From contig JAGSHC010000004.1 in NCBI GenBank assembly GCA_023954745.1, positions 1 to 64,000 on the forward strand: a DNA stretch of 64,000 bases. Reading direction: 5' to 3'. How positions within the stretch are numbered: position 1 is the stretch's first letter; every line of letters begins with the position of its first letter. Source of the DNA: Deltaproteobacteria bacterium. GTDB taxonomy: Bacteria > Myxococcota_A > UBA796 > UBA9615. The translations under genes and the position numbers were made by a program. Under the pieces are notes generated by a model that saw nothing but the letters and a program-made list of their open reading frames with translations, was not told the origin of the DNA and ran no database searches. Positions 22,007 to 30,263 of this stretch are shown here, piece by piece.

Positions 22007-22699
22007 CTAGTCCTCTTCGCCGTTGGGGTGGCAACTGAGGCAAGCACCCGACTCATAGACGTACCCCGCGACCTCACCGAGGTGCTCGTCAGCCATGTCG
22101 GCCTGACGGTGCGCGTGGCAGTCGGTGCAGGTGAACGCCGTGTAGTTCCCGGTGCTCGCCTGGGGGTGGCAGTCCCCGCAGGCGGAGACGCCCTCGTGAG
22201 GGGTGGGGAAGAACTCGCGGTGGTCGAACTCGGCGTCGAACCAGTCGCTGGTGTTGTGGCAGTCCTCACAGGCGCCAGCGAAGTGCTCCTCGGGGCGCGC
22301 GTGGCAGGACTCACACGTCGTGCTGATGTCGCCGAAGTCGTTCTCGTTGAGGTGGCAGTCGAGACAAGGCACGTTGTCGTGACCGAGCTCCAGCGGGAAG
22401 AAGTCGTGGTCCACAATGGCGCCGACGTCCCAGCCCATCTCGTTGTGGCAGTCGATGCAGTCCTGTCCTGGGTAGTGCTCCAGGGACAGGCGCTCGTCTT
22501 CGTGGCAGCCGCCGCAGGTGGTCGAGATCGTGTTCTCGACCGAGCTGCCGTGGCAGCCCGTGCACGTTGCGTCCTCATGGGTCAGGTGCTGGCCCCGCAA
22601 CGGCCAGTGCACAAACTCCTCGTACACGGGCGCCTTGCAGCTCGACGCCACCAGCAGCACCACGGTCACGGCAACGATCAGCAGGGGGAGCGGCTTCAT
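22007..22699 (-). CDS. Nine-heme lipoprotein cytochrome c
   Basis: 230 residues from the ATG at 22699, which gives a lipoprotein leader (LLVASSC). Nine CxxCH heme-binding motifs are present (CTGCH, CGGCH, CIDCH, CLDCH, CESCH, CEDCH, CGDCH, CTDCH, CLSCH), with many extra His for axial ligation. The start codon overlaps the stop of the 27-heme gene (ATGA), and the barrel gene follows 2 bases later. A lipid-anchored multiheme cytochrome encoded next to a barrel is the arrangement of known outer-membrane electron conduits. The actual membrane face is not shown by sequence. Confidence 0.9.
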   Translation of the reverse strand: MKPLPLLIVAVTVVLLVASSCKAPVYEEFVHWPLRGQHLTHEDATCTGCHGSSVENTISTTCGGCHEDERLSLEHYPGQDCIDCHNEMGWDVGAIVDHDFFPLELGHDNVPCLDCHLNENDFGDISTTCESCHARPEEHFAGACEDCHNTSDWFDAEFDHREFFPTPHEGVSACGDCHPQASTGNYTAFTCTDCHAHRQADMADEHLGEVAGYVYESGACLSCHPNGEED

Positions 22700-24741
22700 T
22701 CGAGCTCTCCGTGGGGGAAGTTCGCGTCTTCCCACGTGTAGGGGCGATGGCAGGTGTCGCAGTCGCGGGTCAGCGGGTCTCTGTGGAGGGCGTCACCCGG
22801 CGCATCGAACGTGTGGCAGGAGCCGCAATCCGCCGGCGTACCGGGGTATCCCGCCGCGTGGCAGTCGTCGCAGCCGGCCACCCGGTGGGACCCACGGAGG
22901 GCGAAGCCGGTCTGAGCGTGGCGGAACGTCGTGCGCATCCAGTCCTTCTCCTCGTGACACGTGCCGCACTGGGTGCCGAGCAGACCTCGGTGGGGGTCGT
23001 CGTCGAGGTGGCAGTCGATGCACTCGGGGCCGGCGGTCGATGACGGCTCGGCGGGGCCGTGGCAGTCGTCGCAGGGAAGCACGCTGTGCATGCCGAGCAG
23101 GGCGAAGCCGGTGGAGGCGTGTCCCTCTCGGCCCAGCGTCGCGTCGCGCCAGTCCGTGGGCTTGTGGCAGTCCGCGCAGACCCCCTCGTAGTGGTTGGGC
23201 GGCACGTCGTCTTCGTGGCAGCTCTCGCACGCTGTCTCGGCCTGGTCGAAGCGCGGACCTTCGCCTACGTGGCAGTCCTCGCACTCGGCCTGGGCGTGCT
23301 TGGCGATGAGCGGCCAGCCCGTGGAGTCGTGGTCGAAGGGGAGCGGCGGCTCCCACGCGTTCTCGTCGTGGCAGGTGGTGCAGGCCAGCTCGGCGACGCT
23401 CTCGTCGTGGGGGTTGTCGTCGCTGTGGCAGTCGCGGCAGGTGGCGTAGTCGAGCCCCTCGAGGACCTTCTCTTCGCCCTCCCCGTGGCACTCGGCGCAC
23501 TGCACCTCGACGTGGGCGCCCACCAGCGCGAACTGGGTGCGGGCGTGGTCGAAGGCGTCGACGTCCCACAGGCCGTCGGTGACGTGGCAGTCCTGGCACG
23601 CGTCGGGGGCGAAGCGCGCGTCGTGGCGGTCTTCGTGGCAGTCGGCGCAGTCCGCGAAGGGCAGGCCGGCGAAGGTGGCAGCTGGGCCTTCGCCATGGCA
23701 GTCCTCGCAGGTGACCTCCTGGTGCGCGTTCCGCAGCGGGTAGTTGGTCTCGTCGTGGTCGATGACCATGCCCTCGAACCCGTCGGCCACCTGCTGATGG
23801 CAGCTGTCGCAATCGCGAGGCTCGAACTGGCCTTCGTGCACGTCCTCGTGGCAGGTGGAGCAGCGCTCGTGGGGCAGCGGGGCGTACTGGGCCTTGGCGC
23901 CCTTGCCGTGGCAGGACGCGCAGGACACGTCGTTGTGCACGCCCACGAGGGCGAACTGGGTGCGCTTGTCGTGGTCCCAGGGCCGCACGTTCCAGTCGGG
24001 CTTGCGGTCGGTGTGGCAGTCGGTGCACTGCTGCTTGGCGAACTGCTTGCGGTGCGGGTCGTCGTGGCAGTCGGTGCAGAGCTCGGCCACGGTGGGCACG
24101 AACTTCGTCTCCTTGTGGCAGGAGTCGCACTCGACGTCGTCGTGGGCGTCGTGCAGCGGGTAGTCGGCCTGCTTGCTGTCGTTGTGGTCGAAGATGCTCA
24201 GAGCGATGGGCAGGGCGTCCCAGTCGTCGGCGTCGTGGCAGGTGCGGCAGTTGTTCAGCAGCTCCCGGGTGCTGGCGCCAGCGCCGTGGGGCTCGTCGTG
24301 GCAGGACTCACAGCTCGACTCGAGGCCCGTGTAGTCCTCCGGCGCGTCCTGGTGGCACTCGTTGCACTCCAGCGGCTTGTGTTCGCCGGTCAGGGCAAAC
24401 CCGGTGCTCTGGTGGTTGAAGGTCTCCTCGCTCAGCTGGACGAGCTCGAAGTCGCGGCCCTTGTGATCACCGTGGCAAGAGGCGCACTCGTCACCCAGAT
24501 TCGCGTGAAAACCCGTGCGGGTCTGCACCTGGTCCTCGACGCGCTCGTGGCAAGCCATGCAGCGGGCCGGAGTCACGCCGGCGCCGGGCTCGTGGCACGA
24601 GGTGCACTTGAGGATGGTGTCGAGGTCGGCGTGGTCCTCGGCCAGCGGCCCCGGGCTGACGAAGCCACCAAGCCCCTGCGCCCCAGCGAGGGCCGGGGAG
24701 AGGGTGAGGAGAGCGCAGACGAGGAGGAGGAGCCGCTTCAT
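22696..24741 (-). CDS. 27-heme c-type cytochrome
   Basis: 681 residues from the ATG at 24741, which starts a signal peptide (LLLLVCALLTLSPALAGAQ); an ATG 12 bases upstream (24753) would overlap the preceding gene. I count 27 CxxCH motifs, one per ~24 residues, making this among the denser multiheme cytochromes. Recurrent segments such as TGFAL.G.H...C..CH show that it grew by duplication of a two- or three-heme unit with hemes bound by partner His. With a cleavable signal and no lipobox it is probably periplasmic or secreted, able to span distance as a heme wire. Coupled to the 9-heme gene by ATGA overlap. Confidence 0.95.
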   Translation of the reverse strand: MKRLLLLVCALLTLSPALAGAQGLGGFVSPGPLAEDHADLDTILKCTSCHEPGAGVTPARCMACHERVEDQVQTRTGFHANLGDECASCHGDHKGRDFELVQLSEETFNHQSTGFALTGEHKPLECNECHQDAPEDYTGLESSCESCHDEPHGAGASTRELLNNCRTCHDADDWDALPIALSIFDHNDSKQADYPLHDAHDDVECDSCHKETKFVPTVAELCTDCHDDPHRKQFAKQQCTDCHTDRKPDWNVRPWDHDKRTQFALVGVHNDVSCASCHGKGAKAQYAPLPHERCSTCHEDVHEGQFEPRDCDSCHQQVADGFEGMVIDHDETNYPLRNAHQEVTCEDCHGEGPAATFAGLPFADCADCHEDRHDARFAPDACQDCHVTDGLWDVDAFDHARTQFALVGAHVEVQCAECHGEGEEKVLEGLDYATCRDCHSDDNPHDESVAELACTTCHDENAWEPPLPFDHDSTGWPLIAKHAQAECEDCHVGEGPRFDQAETACESCHEDDVPPNHYEGVCADCHKPTDWRDATLGREGHASTGFALLGMHSVLPCDDCHGPAEPSSTAGPECIDCHLDDDPHRGLLGTQCGTCHEEKDWMRTTFRHAQTGFALRGSHRVAGCDDCHAAGYPGTPADCGSCHTFDAPGDALHRDPLTRDCDTCHRPYTWEDANFPHGELE

Positions 24742-24745
24742 GGGG

Positions 24746-25399
24746 TCAGCCATCGTCTCCGCTCTCGGAGTCCACGGAGCCCGTGGTCGCGACGTTGGCC
24801 TCGAAGACGGCGAGGATGTCGGAGTTGTAGACGCTGTCGATCTCGATGACCCCCTCTGCGTTCGGGGTGCCTTGGTCTGGGTCGACCCCATCCAACCAGA
24901 CATCGAGGTCGAAGAGGAGGAAGAGCTGGTTGAGGGTGTCCGCCTGTAGGGCGACGTCGCTCTCCACCTCGAACTCCCACTGCTGGGAGCTCTCGATGAC
25001 GAAGTCCTGCCCGCCGGTGCTCACTCCCTCGATGCGGATCGACGGGCCGCTGGCCGGTTCGGACTCGACCTCGAGGGTGCAGACGGAGTCGATGGAGAGG
25101 TCGATGGTGCCGAGGTCGGTGCCGAGGAGCAGGTCGGTGGTGAAGTCGCCCTCGTAGTCCGTCTCGCTGTCTTCGCCTCCGCCGGCGCAGGGCTCCATCT
25201 CCACTTCGGTGAGGAACAACTGCGCGCTGCTCAGATCCGCTACCTCGCGAGCCGAGGTGATGAGCGCTCCTTCGCCAGCGACGGTGAGCGCTGCCTGGAA
25301 GGCATTGCCGCTGTCGGTGCCGTTGCCGCCGGGAGGAGCGCAGCCGGCGATGAGGAAGCACAAGAGAGCAAAGGAGGGCAGCCGGATCGGGTCACTCAT
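24746..25399 (-). CDS. Lipoprotein paired with TIGR02147 regulator
   Basis: 217 residues with a leader ending CFLIAGC (lipobox). The body is acidic and beta-rich: LFLTEVEMEPC, a DLLLGTDLG segment and LDVWLDGVDPDQG. It resembles in plan the lipoprotein at 40010-40843, which is also encoded directly after a TIGR02147 regulator. Its start overlaps the regulator gene by 8 bases and its stop lies 4 bases before the 27-heme start. Function unknown; a surface sensor or accessory subunit of the cytochrome system are both possible. Confidence 0.7.
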   Translation of the reverse strand: MSDPIRLPSFALLCFLIAGCAPPGGNGTDSGNAFQAALTVAGEGALITSAREVADLSSAQLFLTEVEMEPCAGGGEDSETDYEGDFTTDLLLGTDLGTIDLSIDSVCTLEVESEPASGPSIRIEGVSTGGQDFVIESSQQWEFEVESDVALQADTLNQLFLLFDLDVWLDGVDPDQGTPNAEGVIEIDSVYNSDILAVFEANVATTGSVDSESGDDG

Positions 25400-26255
25400 C
25401 GGAGTCTCCTGTCGGAGCGCTGGGGTAGCTGGTCACAGGAAAGAGCTGAAACGCAAAGTGATGCACGGCCTGATCGCCATGGGCCGCACCGTCGAGTTGC
25501 AAGACCTCCTGCCGGAGCTCGAACAGCCGCTGCTTGAGGTGCCTGACCTGGGACTCGGTGAGACGCAGAGTCACGCCGCCCACCTCGCGCTCCGGGAGCG
25601 GCACCTGGTCCATGGCCTCCTCGGCGCGGCGGAGCATCTGCTGATGAAAGCGGCGCAAGGAGAGGAGACGGAGCTCTGGGCCCGTGGTGAGCAGTGGGGT
25701 CTCCTGCTGGAGGCGGCCGTCCGCGTCCCGGCCGAGCATGCCGAGGTCCTGAAGCAGCGCCAGGGCCTCTGATGCCTCGCTCGGCTTGATGTGGGGACGC
25801 ATCTGATGCGCGATCCACTGCGGGTCCTCGCGAAAGTCGCTCCGGGCCACCAACTCTCGGATGGGGATGCAGTACCAACGCGCGTAGTAGTCGTACTGAG
25901 AGCGCTGCAACTTCTGCGTCTCGCGATAGGGCGGCAGTGCGCTGAGCACGTCGTACCACTGAGACCGCTCCTCGGTAGAAGCGGCCTGGTTCATGCGGAC
26001 GAGGGCCCGGAAGTACTTCGCCTCCTGCGGGCCCAGCTCGAAGGCCTTGGCGCAGCGACTGGCGGTGTCGTCGGACAGGTTCCGGTCACCATCGATGACG
26101 TGCTTGAGGTAGCTCGGCGAGCCGAAGCCCGCCTTTCGGCTGAACCATCGGTACGAATAGCTTCGACTCTGCGCACGCAGGTGCTCCCAGGCGTCGCGCA
26201 GCCAGGCGCGGTACTCCAGGTAGTCGTAGATTCGTGGGAGGTCGTGAGTACGCAT
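25392..26255 (-). CDS. TIGR02147-family regulator, operon leader
   Basis: 287 residues, no signal. The opening IYDYLEYRAWLRDAWEHLR...SYRWFSRKAGFGSPSYLKHVIDGDRNLS is the diagnostic start of TIGR02147/DUF4423 proteins, with a helix-turn-helix-like segment, then WIAHQMRPHIKPSEASEALALLQDLGML, a winged-helix-like part. The family is thought to regulate transcription, but targets are poorly known. It is the first gene of the electron-transfer operon. The ATG lies inside a GTGAGTAC motif copy (complement strand), one of several just upstream, suggesting self-regulation. Confidence 0.8.
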   Translation of the reverse strand: MRTHDLPRIYDYLEYRAWLRDAWEHLRAQSRSYSYRWFSRKAGFGSPSYLKHVIDGDRNLSDDTASRCAKAFELGPQEAKYFRALVRMNQAASTEERSQWYDVLSALPPYRETQKLQRSQYDYYARWYCIPIRELVARSDFREDPQWIAHQMRPHIKPSEASEALALLQDLGMLGRDADGRLQQETPLLTTGPELRLLSLRRFHQQMLRRAEEAMDQVPLPEREVGGVTLRLTESQVRHLKQRLFELRQEVLQLDGAAHGDQAVHHFAFQLFPVTSYPSAPTGDSDE

Positions 26256-26434
26256 CGTCCAGAAACACTATGCCCAAGAACACATCCAGGCACTGCTTTT
26301 CATGGATTAAGTGTACGCCGGTGAGTACGCGCGATCGCCAACGGGGTGAGTACACGAAAGTGCCAGCTGGCACAGGGGCGGCGATCTGTACTTTGCCAGA
26401 GGCACTCTGCCGCCACCCGTACCGGGGTGAGTAC
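26244..26434. promoter_or_regulatory. GTGAGTAC repeat cluster (putative operator)
   Basis: GGTGAGTAC occurs three times at 26320-26328, 26345-26353 and 26426-26434, and GTGAGTAC again at 26244-26251 over the start codon of the TIGR02147 gene. The spacing from the first to the second GGTGAGTAC is 25 bases. The 262-base gap is AT-richer than its surroundings and must hold the promoters for the electron-transfer operon and the divergent MopE-type gene. Confidence 0.6.
26360..26373. promoter_or_regulatory. Perfect 14-bp palindrome GTGCCAGCTGGCAC
   Basis: A perfect two-fold symmetric site lying between the second and third GGTGAGTAC copies in the divergent promoter region. This is typical of a site for a dimeric DNA-binding protein; the protein is unknown. 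Confidence 0.5.
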
Positions 26435-26517
26435 GGCCGTGACATAGGCCCGTCATAGGGATTTGGGAGATCGCGCGGGATGTTGGTGACCCCGACGAAC
26501 GCCTCCGGAGGCCCGCC

Positions 26518-26913
26518 ATGTACGACACGACCATGACCCTGAACCTGTCCTCGCTCCACCGCGGCCGCTCGCAGCGCACAGGAGGCATGGCCCTCCTCTC
26601 CGCGCTTCTCTTCGCGGCCAGCCTCGCAGTCGTGACCTTCGGGGCGGGCTGTGACGCCGTGGCACAGCAGCCGGCGGAGCCGGCACCCTCCACGGTGGAC
26701 GCGGACTCGGACGGAGTCACCGCCAACCTGGACTGTGACGACGAGAACGCCGCCGTGCGTCCCGGGGCCGTCGAGACCTGCGACGGAGTGGACACCGACT
26801 GCGACCCGCTGACGGAGCCCGCGGGGGCCGAGGTGGACATCGACGGCGACGGGGTCCCAAGCTGCAACGACTGCGATGACACCGACGCCGCGGTGGCCGC
26901 CACCTGCGAGTAG
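26518..26913 (+). CDS. Small MopE-type lipoprotein
   Basis: 131 residues. A basic N-terminus precedes a hydrophobic leader ending VVTFGAGC, so export and lipidation are likely. The mature part has the MopE-type metal-binding pattern DADSDGVTANLDCDDENAAVRPGAVETCDG and a second CNDCDDTD unit. GGAGG six bases before the ATG at 26518 supports that start, although ATG at 26587 would give a shorter leader. It is divergent from the TIGR02147 operon and may share its control region. Confidence 0.7.
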   Translation: MYDTTMTLNLSSLHRGRSQRTGGMALLSALLFAASLAVVTFGAGCDAVAQQPAEPAPSTVDADSDGVTANLDCDDENAAVRPGAVETCDGVDTDCDPLTEPAGAEVDIDGDGVPSCNDCDDTDAAVAATCE

Positions 26914-26947
26914 TCGCGCGAGAGCCCGCGACGAGGGTTTCGACCCC

Positions 26948-26965
26948 GCCGAATGAAGATTCGGC
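26948..26965. terminator. Hairpin after MopE-type gene
   Basis: Perfect 7-bp stem GCCGAAT / ATTCGGC with a GAAG tetraloop, 34 bases after the stop codon; no T-run. The rest of the 26914-27116 gap shows nothing else convincing. Confidence 0.4.
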
Positions 26966-27116
26966 CCTCCCCGCCCGTCCCTTCCTGGGACCGGCCGTTC
27001 CGGGTGCACCCGCGCGTCATCCACGGCGCTCCGCCGTGCCCTCGGACCCCGATGCCCATGTGCTAACAAGGCGCCGCTTCACTCCTCGGGGGTGACACCG
27101 GGGCTCGGAGGTTCTC

Positions 27117-27587
27117 ATGCAAGGTGTTCTTCTCATCGTCGCAGTCGTGTGCGTGCTCGTCTTCGTGCTCGCCGTCGTCAAGAAGATGCTCAAGGTGGCC
27201 GCCATCACCGGCGCGTTCCTGCTCATGGGATTCGTCGCCTTCGTGATGCTGGAGGACGCTGACCCCGACGCCGCCGCCAAGGTCGAGAAGGTCGCCACCA
27301 AGGTGGGCGAGGTCGCCGGCAAGGCAGCCGAGAAGACCGCCGAGGTCGCCAAGCCCATCGCCGAGAAGACCGTCGATGCCGCCAAGCCTCTCGCCAAGAA
27401 GGCCGCCGACGCCGCCAAGCCCGTCGCCGAGAAGGCCGCCAAGGCTGCCGCCGCCAAGACCGCCGAAGTGGCAGGCAAGGTGGCCGACGAGGTGAAGGAG
27501 CAGGTCAAGGAGGGCGTGAAGGACGCCATCTTCGGCTCCGACGACGACGACTCCGCACAAGAGGAAGACGCCGCCGAAGGCAAGTAG
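27117..27587 (+). CDS. Membrane protein with Ala/Lys helical repeats
   Basis: 156 residues: two hydrophobic N-terminal segments (4-20 and 27-44), then ~85 residues of Ala/Lys/Val repeats (KAAEKTAEVAKPIAEKTV-type units) predicted to form a long amphipathic helix, then an acidic tail DDDDSAQEEDAAE. The repeats recall LEA- or apolipoprotein-like helices that lie on membranes, but low complexity makes this a weak match. GGAGG precedes the ATG. The DUF4105 gene follows 10 bases later, so the two are probably one operon. Confidence 0.7.
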   Translation: MQGVLLIVAVVCVLVFVLAVVKKMLKVAAITGAFLLMGFVAFVMLEDADPDAAAKVEKVATKVGEVAGKAAEKTAEVAKPIAEKTVDAAKPLAKKAADAAKPVAEKAAKAAAAKTAEVAGKVADEVKEQVKEGVKDAIFGSDDDDSAQEEDAAEGK

Positions 27588-27597
27588 ACTCGGCGCC

Positions 27598-28581
27598 GTG
27601 CCCGGCCCCATCAACTACCTGCTCCTCGCCCTCCTCGGCGTCGCCCAGCTCTGGGCGGTCACCGCCATCCTCCTCGGTGGAGGAAGCGCGGGCGACCCAT
27701 CCCTCCTACGCGTTCTCCTCGCCGTGGCCTACGTCACCTGCCTCGCGGCCGCGGCTTGGAAGGCCCCTCACCTCACCGCCCTCGGGACCGCCGCCGCCCT
27801 CTTCGTCCTCGTCGGCGGCTGGTACTCCACCATCACCCCGTCCCACGAACGTCAGTGGAGCGAGGACCAGTCCCGCCTCGCCCACCCCGAGATCCACGGC
27901 GACATCCTCACCATCGCCGACCTCCGCGACTTCCGGTACCGCTCCGAGTCCGACTGGGATGCCCGCTGGCGCGACGCCACCTACGACCTCCGCCAACTGA
28001 AGCGCGGCTGGTTCATCGTCGAACACTTCAGCGAGTTCGAAGGTGCGGCTCACGCCATGGCGACCTTCGAGTTCGATGGGGGCCAGTTCCTCGCCGTCTC
28101 TGTGGAGATCCGCAAGGAGCAAGGGGAGAGTTACTCCCCCCTCCGCGGCCTCTTCCGCCAGTACGAGGTGATGTACGTCGTCGCCGACGAGCGCGATGCG
28201 CTGCAGCTACGCACCAACTACCGACCAGACAGCGACCTCTACCTCTACGAAGTCGACGCCGGCCCCGAGGCCACCCGCGCCTTCCTCGAGGACATGATGG
28301 CCCGCGCCGCCCGCATCGCTGCCGAGCCGGCCTTCTACAACTCCCTCGTGGACACCTGCGCCAGCAACCTCGCCACCCACCTGACCCGGGTCTCCGAGGA
28401 GTCCATCTCGCCCCTGAGTCCACGGGTCCTGCTTCCGGGCTACAGCCACCAGCTCGCCTGGGACCTCAAGCTCCTCGGCGACGACCCCCTCGAAGAGCTC
28501 AAGGCGGCCGCACGCACGCGACCCCGCGCCGCGGCGGCAAAGGACTCTGAGGACTACTCGCTGCGGATTCGCGGGCTCTGA
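27598..28581 (+). CDS. DUF4105-domain membrane protein
   Basis: 327 residues from a GTG start. Three N-terminal membrane helices (about 7-27, 37-55, 59-80) precede a periplasmic DUF4105-type domain, with DFRYRSESDWDARWRDATYDL, a HAMATFEF strand and an RTNYRPDSDLYLYEV element. Proteins with this domain are envelope proteins; some carry a papain-like Cys/His arrangement, but here the expected Cys is not obvious. Co-transcription with the helical-repeat membrane protein is likely. Confidence 0.75.
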   Translation: MPGPINYLLLALLGVAQLWAVTAILLGGGSAGDPSLLRVLLAVAYVTCLAAAAWKAPHLTALGTAAALFVLVGGWYSTITPSHERQWSEDQSRLAHPEIHGDILTIADLRDFRYRSESDWDARWRDATYDLRQLKRGWFIVEHFSEFEGAAHAMATFEFDGGQFLAVSVEIRKEQGESYSPLRGLFRQYEVMYVVADERDALQLRTNYRPDSDLYLYEVDAGPEATRAFLEDMMARAARIAAEPAFYNSLVDTCASNLATHLTRVSEESISPLSPRVLLPGYSHQLAWDLKLLGDDPLEELKAAARTRPRAAAAKDSEDYSLRIRGL

Positions 28582-28672
28582 CCAAGTCAGGCTTCGGTCA
28601 AGTCCTGTCGCCGTTCCGCCGATGCAGGCACCATGGAAGGGAGCAGAAATCTGTCTGCCGCCGGGAGTCGCC

Positions 28673-30250
28673 GTGCGTACCACCAGCCTCGTCGTTTTGC
28701 TTTCTCTGCTCGGGGCCCTCTCGGGTTGCGCGGCGGCGGGGACCATCACCGCGGGCGATGGGCAGTCCCGGACCCTGGGGCAACCCCCGGACGACGATGA
28801 CGATGACAGCGTCGCCAACGATGACGACGTGGTGGGCGACGACGACGACAGCACGCCGCCCGGTGACGACGACGACAGCGTGCCCGTCGGAGACCTCGCC
28901 ACTGGCATCGACATCACGAAGGTCACGCTGAATCAGTCGGTGCAGGTCTCGCTCATGGAGAACGAGGACGCGCCCAACAACCTGCCCCTCGTGGCCGGCC
29001 GGCGAGGCCTGATGCGCATCCACCTGGAGCCGCAGTCCGACTGGGAGCCTCGCAACATCATCGCGGCGCTCTCCTGGGACACCGGCCAGGACGACTTGCC
29101 AGCCCTCGCCATGCAGGACGTGCTGCTCCCGCTCGGCGCCTCCGAAGACGGCGTCCGCAACAGCACCTTCGAGTTCCTCGTCCCGGACGAGTACGTCGTC
29201 AACGGTGCGGCCTGGAGCATCGAGCTGCTCGAAGAAGACGACGGCTCCGGCCCCGGGAACAGCGACCGGGCGCGGTGGCCTCGCGACCAGGGGATGCAGC
29301 AGTTCCTCGCCTACAACACCGGCCCGGTACGCATCCTCGTGGTGCCCATCCAGTACGACGCGGACGGCTCCGGGCGACTGCCCGACACCTCTCCCAGCCA
29401 GCTCGGCATCCTCAGCGAGTGGATGTACCGCATCTACCCCACGTCTGAGATCGAGATCGTCGTGGATGAGCCCTTCGAGCTCAGCTACTCCATCTCCCCC
29501 GGAGGGAACGGTTGGGGTGACCTGCTGGGCGACATGACGGACCTGCGGTCGGAGAGGAATGTCCCCAGCGACACCTACATCTACGGCATGTTCCGTCCCA
29601 CGGACAACGCAGGACAGTTCTGCGGGGGTGGCTGCGTGGCAGGCCTCTCCTGGCGCACCGACAGCCCCAACGATGTCTACGGCCGCGCCTCCATTGGGCT
29701 CGGGTTCAGCGGCGAAGGCGCCGCGGGCACCATGATTCACGAGATCGGCCACGCGCATGGACGAGCCCACGCTCCCTGCGGGCTCAGCAACCCCGACCCC
29801 AACTACCCGCACTCCGACGGGACCCTGGGCGTGTGGGGCTGGGACCCCCTCAGCGACGCGATGCGCAGCCCCACGGAGTACCGCGACATGATGGGGTACT
29901 GCACTCCGCGGTGGGTCAGCGACTACACGTGGCAGGCCCTGCGCAGCCGCATCAGCTACGTGAACGCCAACTTCGAGTGGGTGGAGGCGCCGCCGGAGCT
30001 CCCGTGGCGCCTGGTCGTGGTGGGGGTCGACGGGACCCCCAACCTGCGCGGCACGATTCCAGTCATGGGCACGCCGTCGGGCGACCCGGTGCCTGTGGGC
30101 CTGCTGGACGCCTCGGGTAACGTCCTCGCGACGGTGCAGGGACGCTACGGCGCCTTCGACCACATCCCCGGGGGCACGCTGCTCGTGCCGGAGCCGGCGG
30201 ACTCCGTGGTTGCCCTGCGCGTGGATGGGGAGGTCCTGCCGCTTCCCTGA
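28673..30250 (+). CDS. M66-like metzincin protease lipoprotein with poly-Asp linker
   Basis: 525 residues from the GTG at 28673 (GGGAG 8 bases upstream), giving a leader ending GALSGC; the longer frame from 28622 has no function for its extra 17 residues. A poly-Asp linker follows (~39-75). The catalytic zinc motif HEIGHAHGRAH (His356, Glu357, His360, His366) fits the metzincin HExxHxxGxxH, followed by PC and a Met-turn-like MMGYC, as in M66 (StcE-like) peptidases. It should be a surface-anchored metalloprotease. A poly-Asp lipoprotein follows 13 bases later. Confidence 0.75.
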   Translation: MRTTSLVVLLSLLGALSGCAAAGTITAGDGQSRTLGQPPDDDDDDSVANDDDVVGDDDDSTPPGDDDDSVPVGDLATGIDITKVTLNQSVQVSLMENEDAPNNLPLVAGRRGLMRIHLEPQSDWEPRNIIAALSWDTGQDDLPALAMQDVLLPLGASEDGVRNSTFEFLVPDEYVVNGAAWSIELLEEDDGSGPGNSDRARWPRDQGMQQFLAYNTGPVRILVVPIQYDADGSGRLPDTSPSQLGILSEWMYRIYPTSEIEIVVDEPFELSYSISPGGNGWGDLLGDMTDLRSERNVPSDTYIYGMFRPTDNAGQFCGGGCVAGLSWRTDSPNDVYGRASIGLGFSGEGAAGTMIHEIGHAHGRAHAPCGLSNPDPNYPHSDGTLGVWGWDPLSDAMRSPTEYRDMMGYCTPRWVSDYTWQALRSRISYVNANFEWVEAPPELPWRLVVVGVDGTPNLRGTIPVMGTPSGDPVPVGLLDASGNVLATVQGRYGAFDHIPGGTLLVPEPADSVVALRVDGEVLPLP

Positions 30251-30263
30251 ACTGAGGGAACCG

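Noticed and set aside
23059-24849. 596-codon open frame antisense to the 27-heme gene
   Set aside because: Ala/Val/Gly repeats produced by complementing CxxCH codons; the minus strand has the heme motifs.
26360-26373. TGGCAC inside the palindrome as a sigma-54 -24 box
   Set aside because: No GC/TTGC -12 element at the required spacing on either strand.
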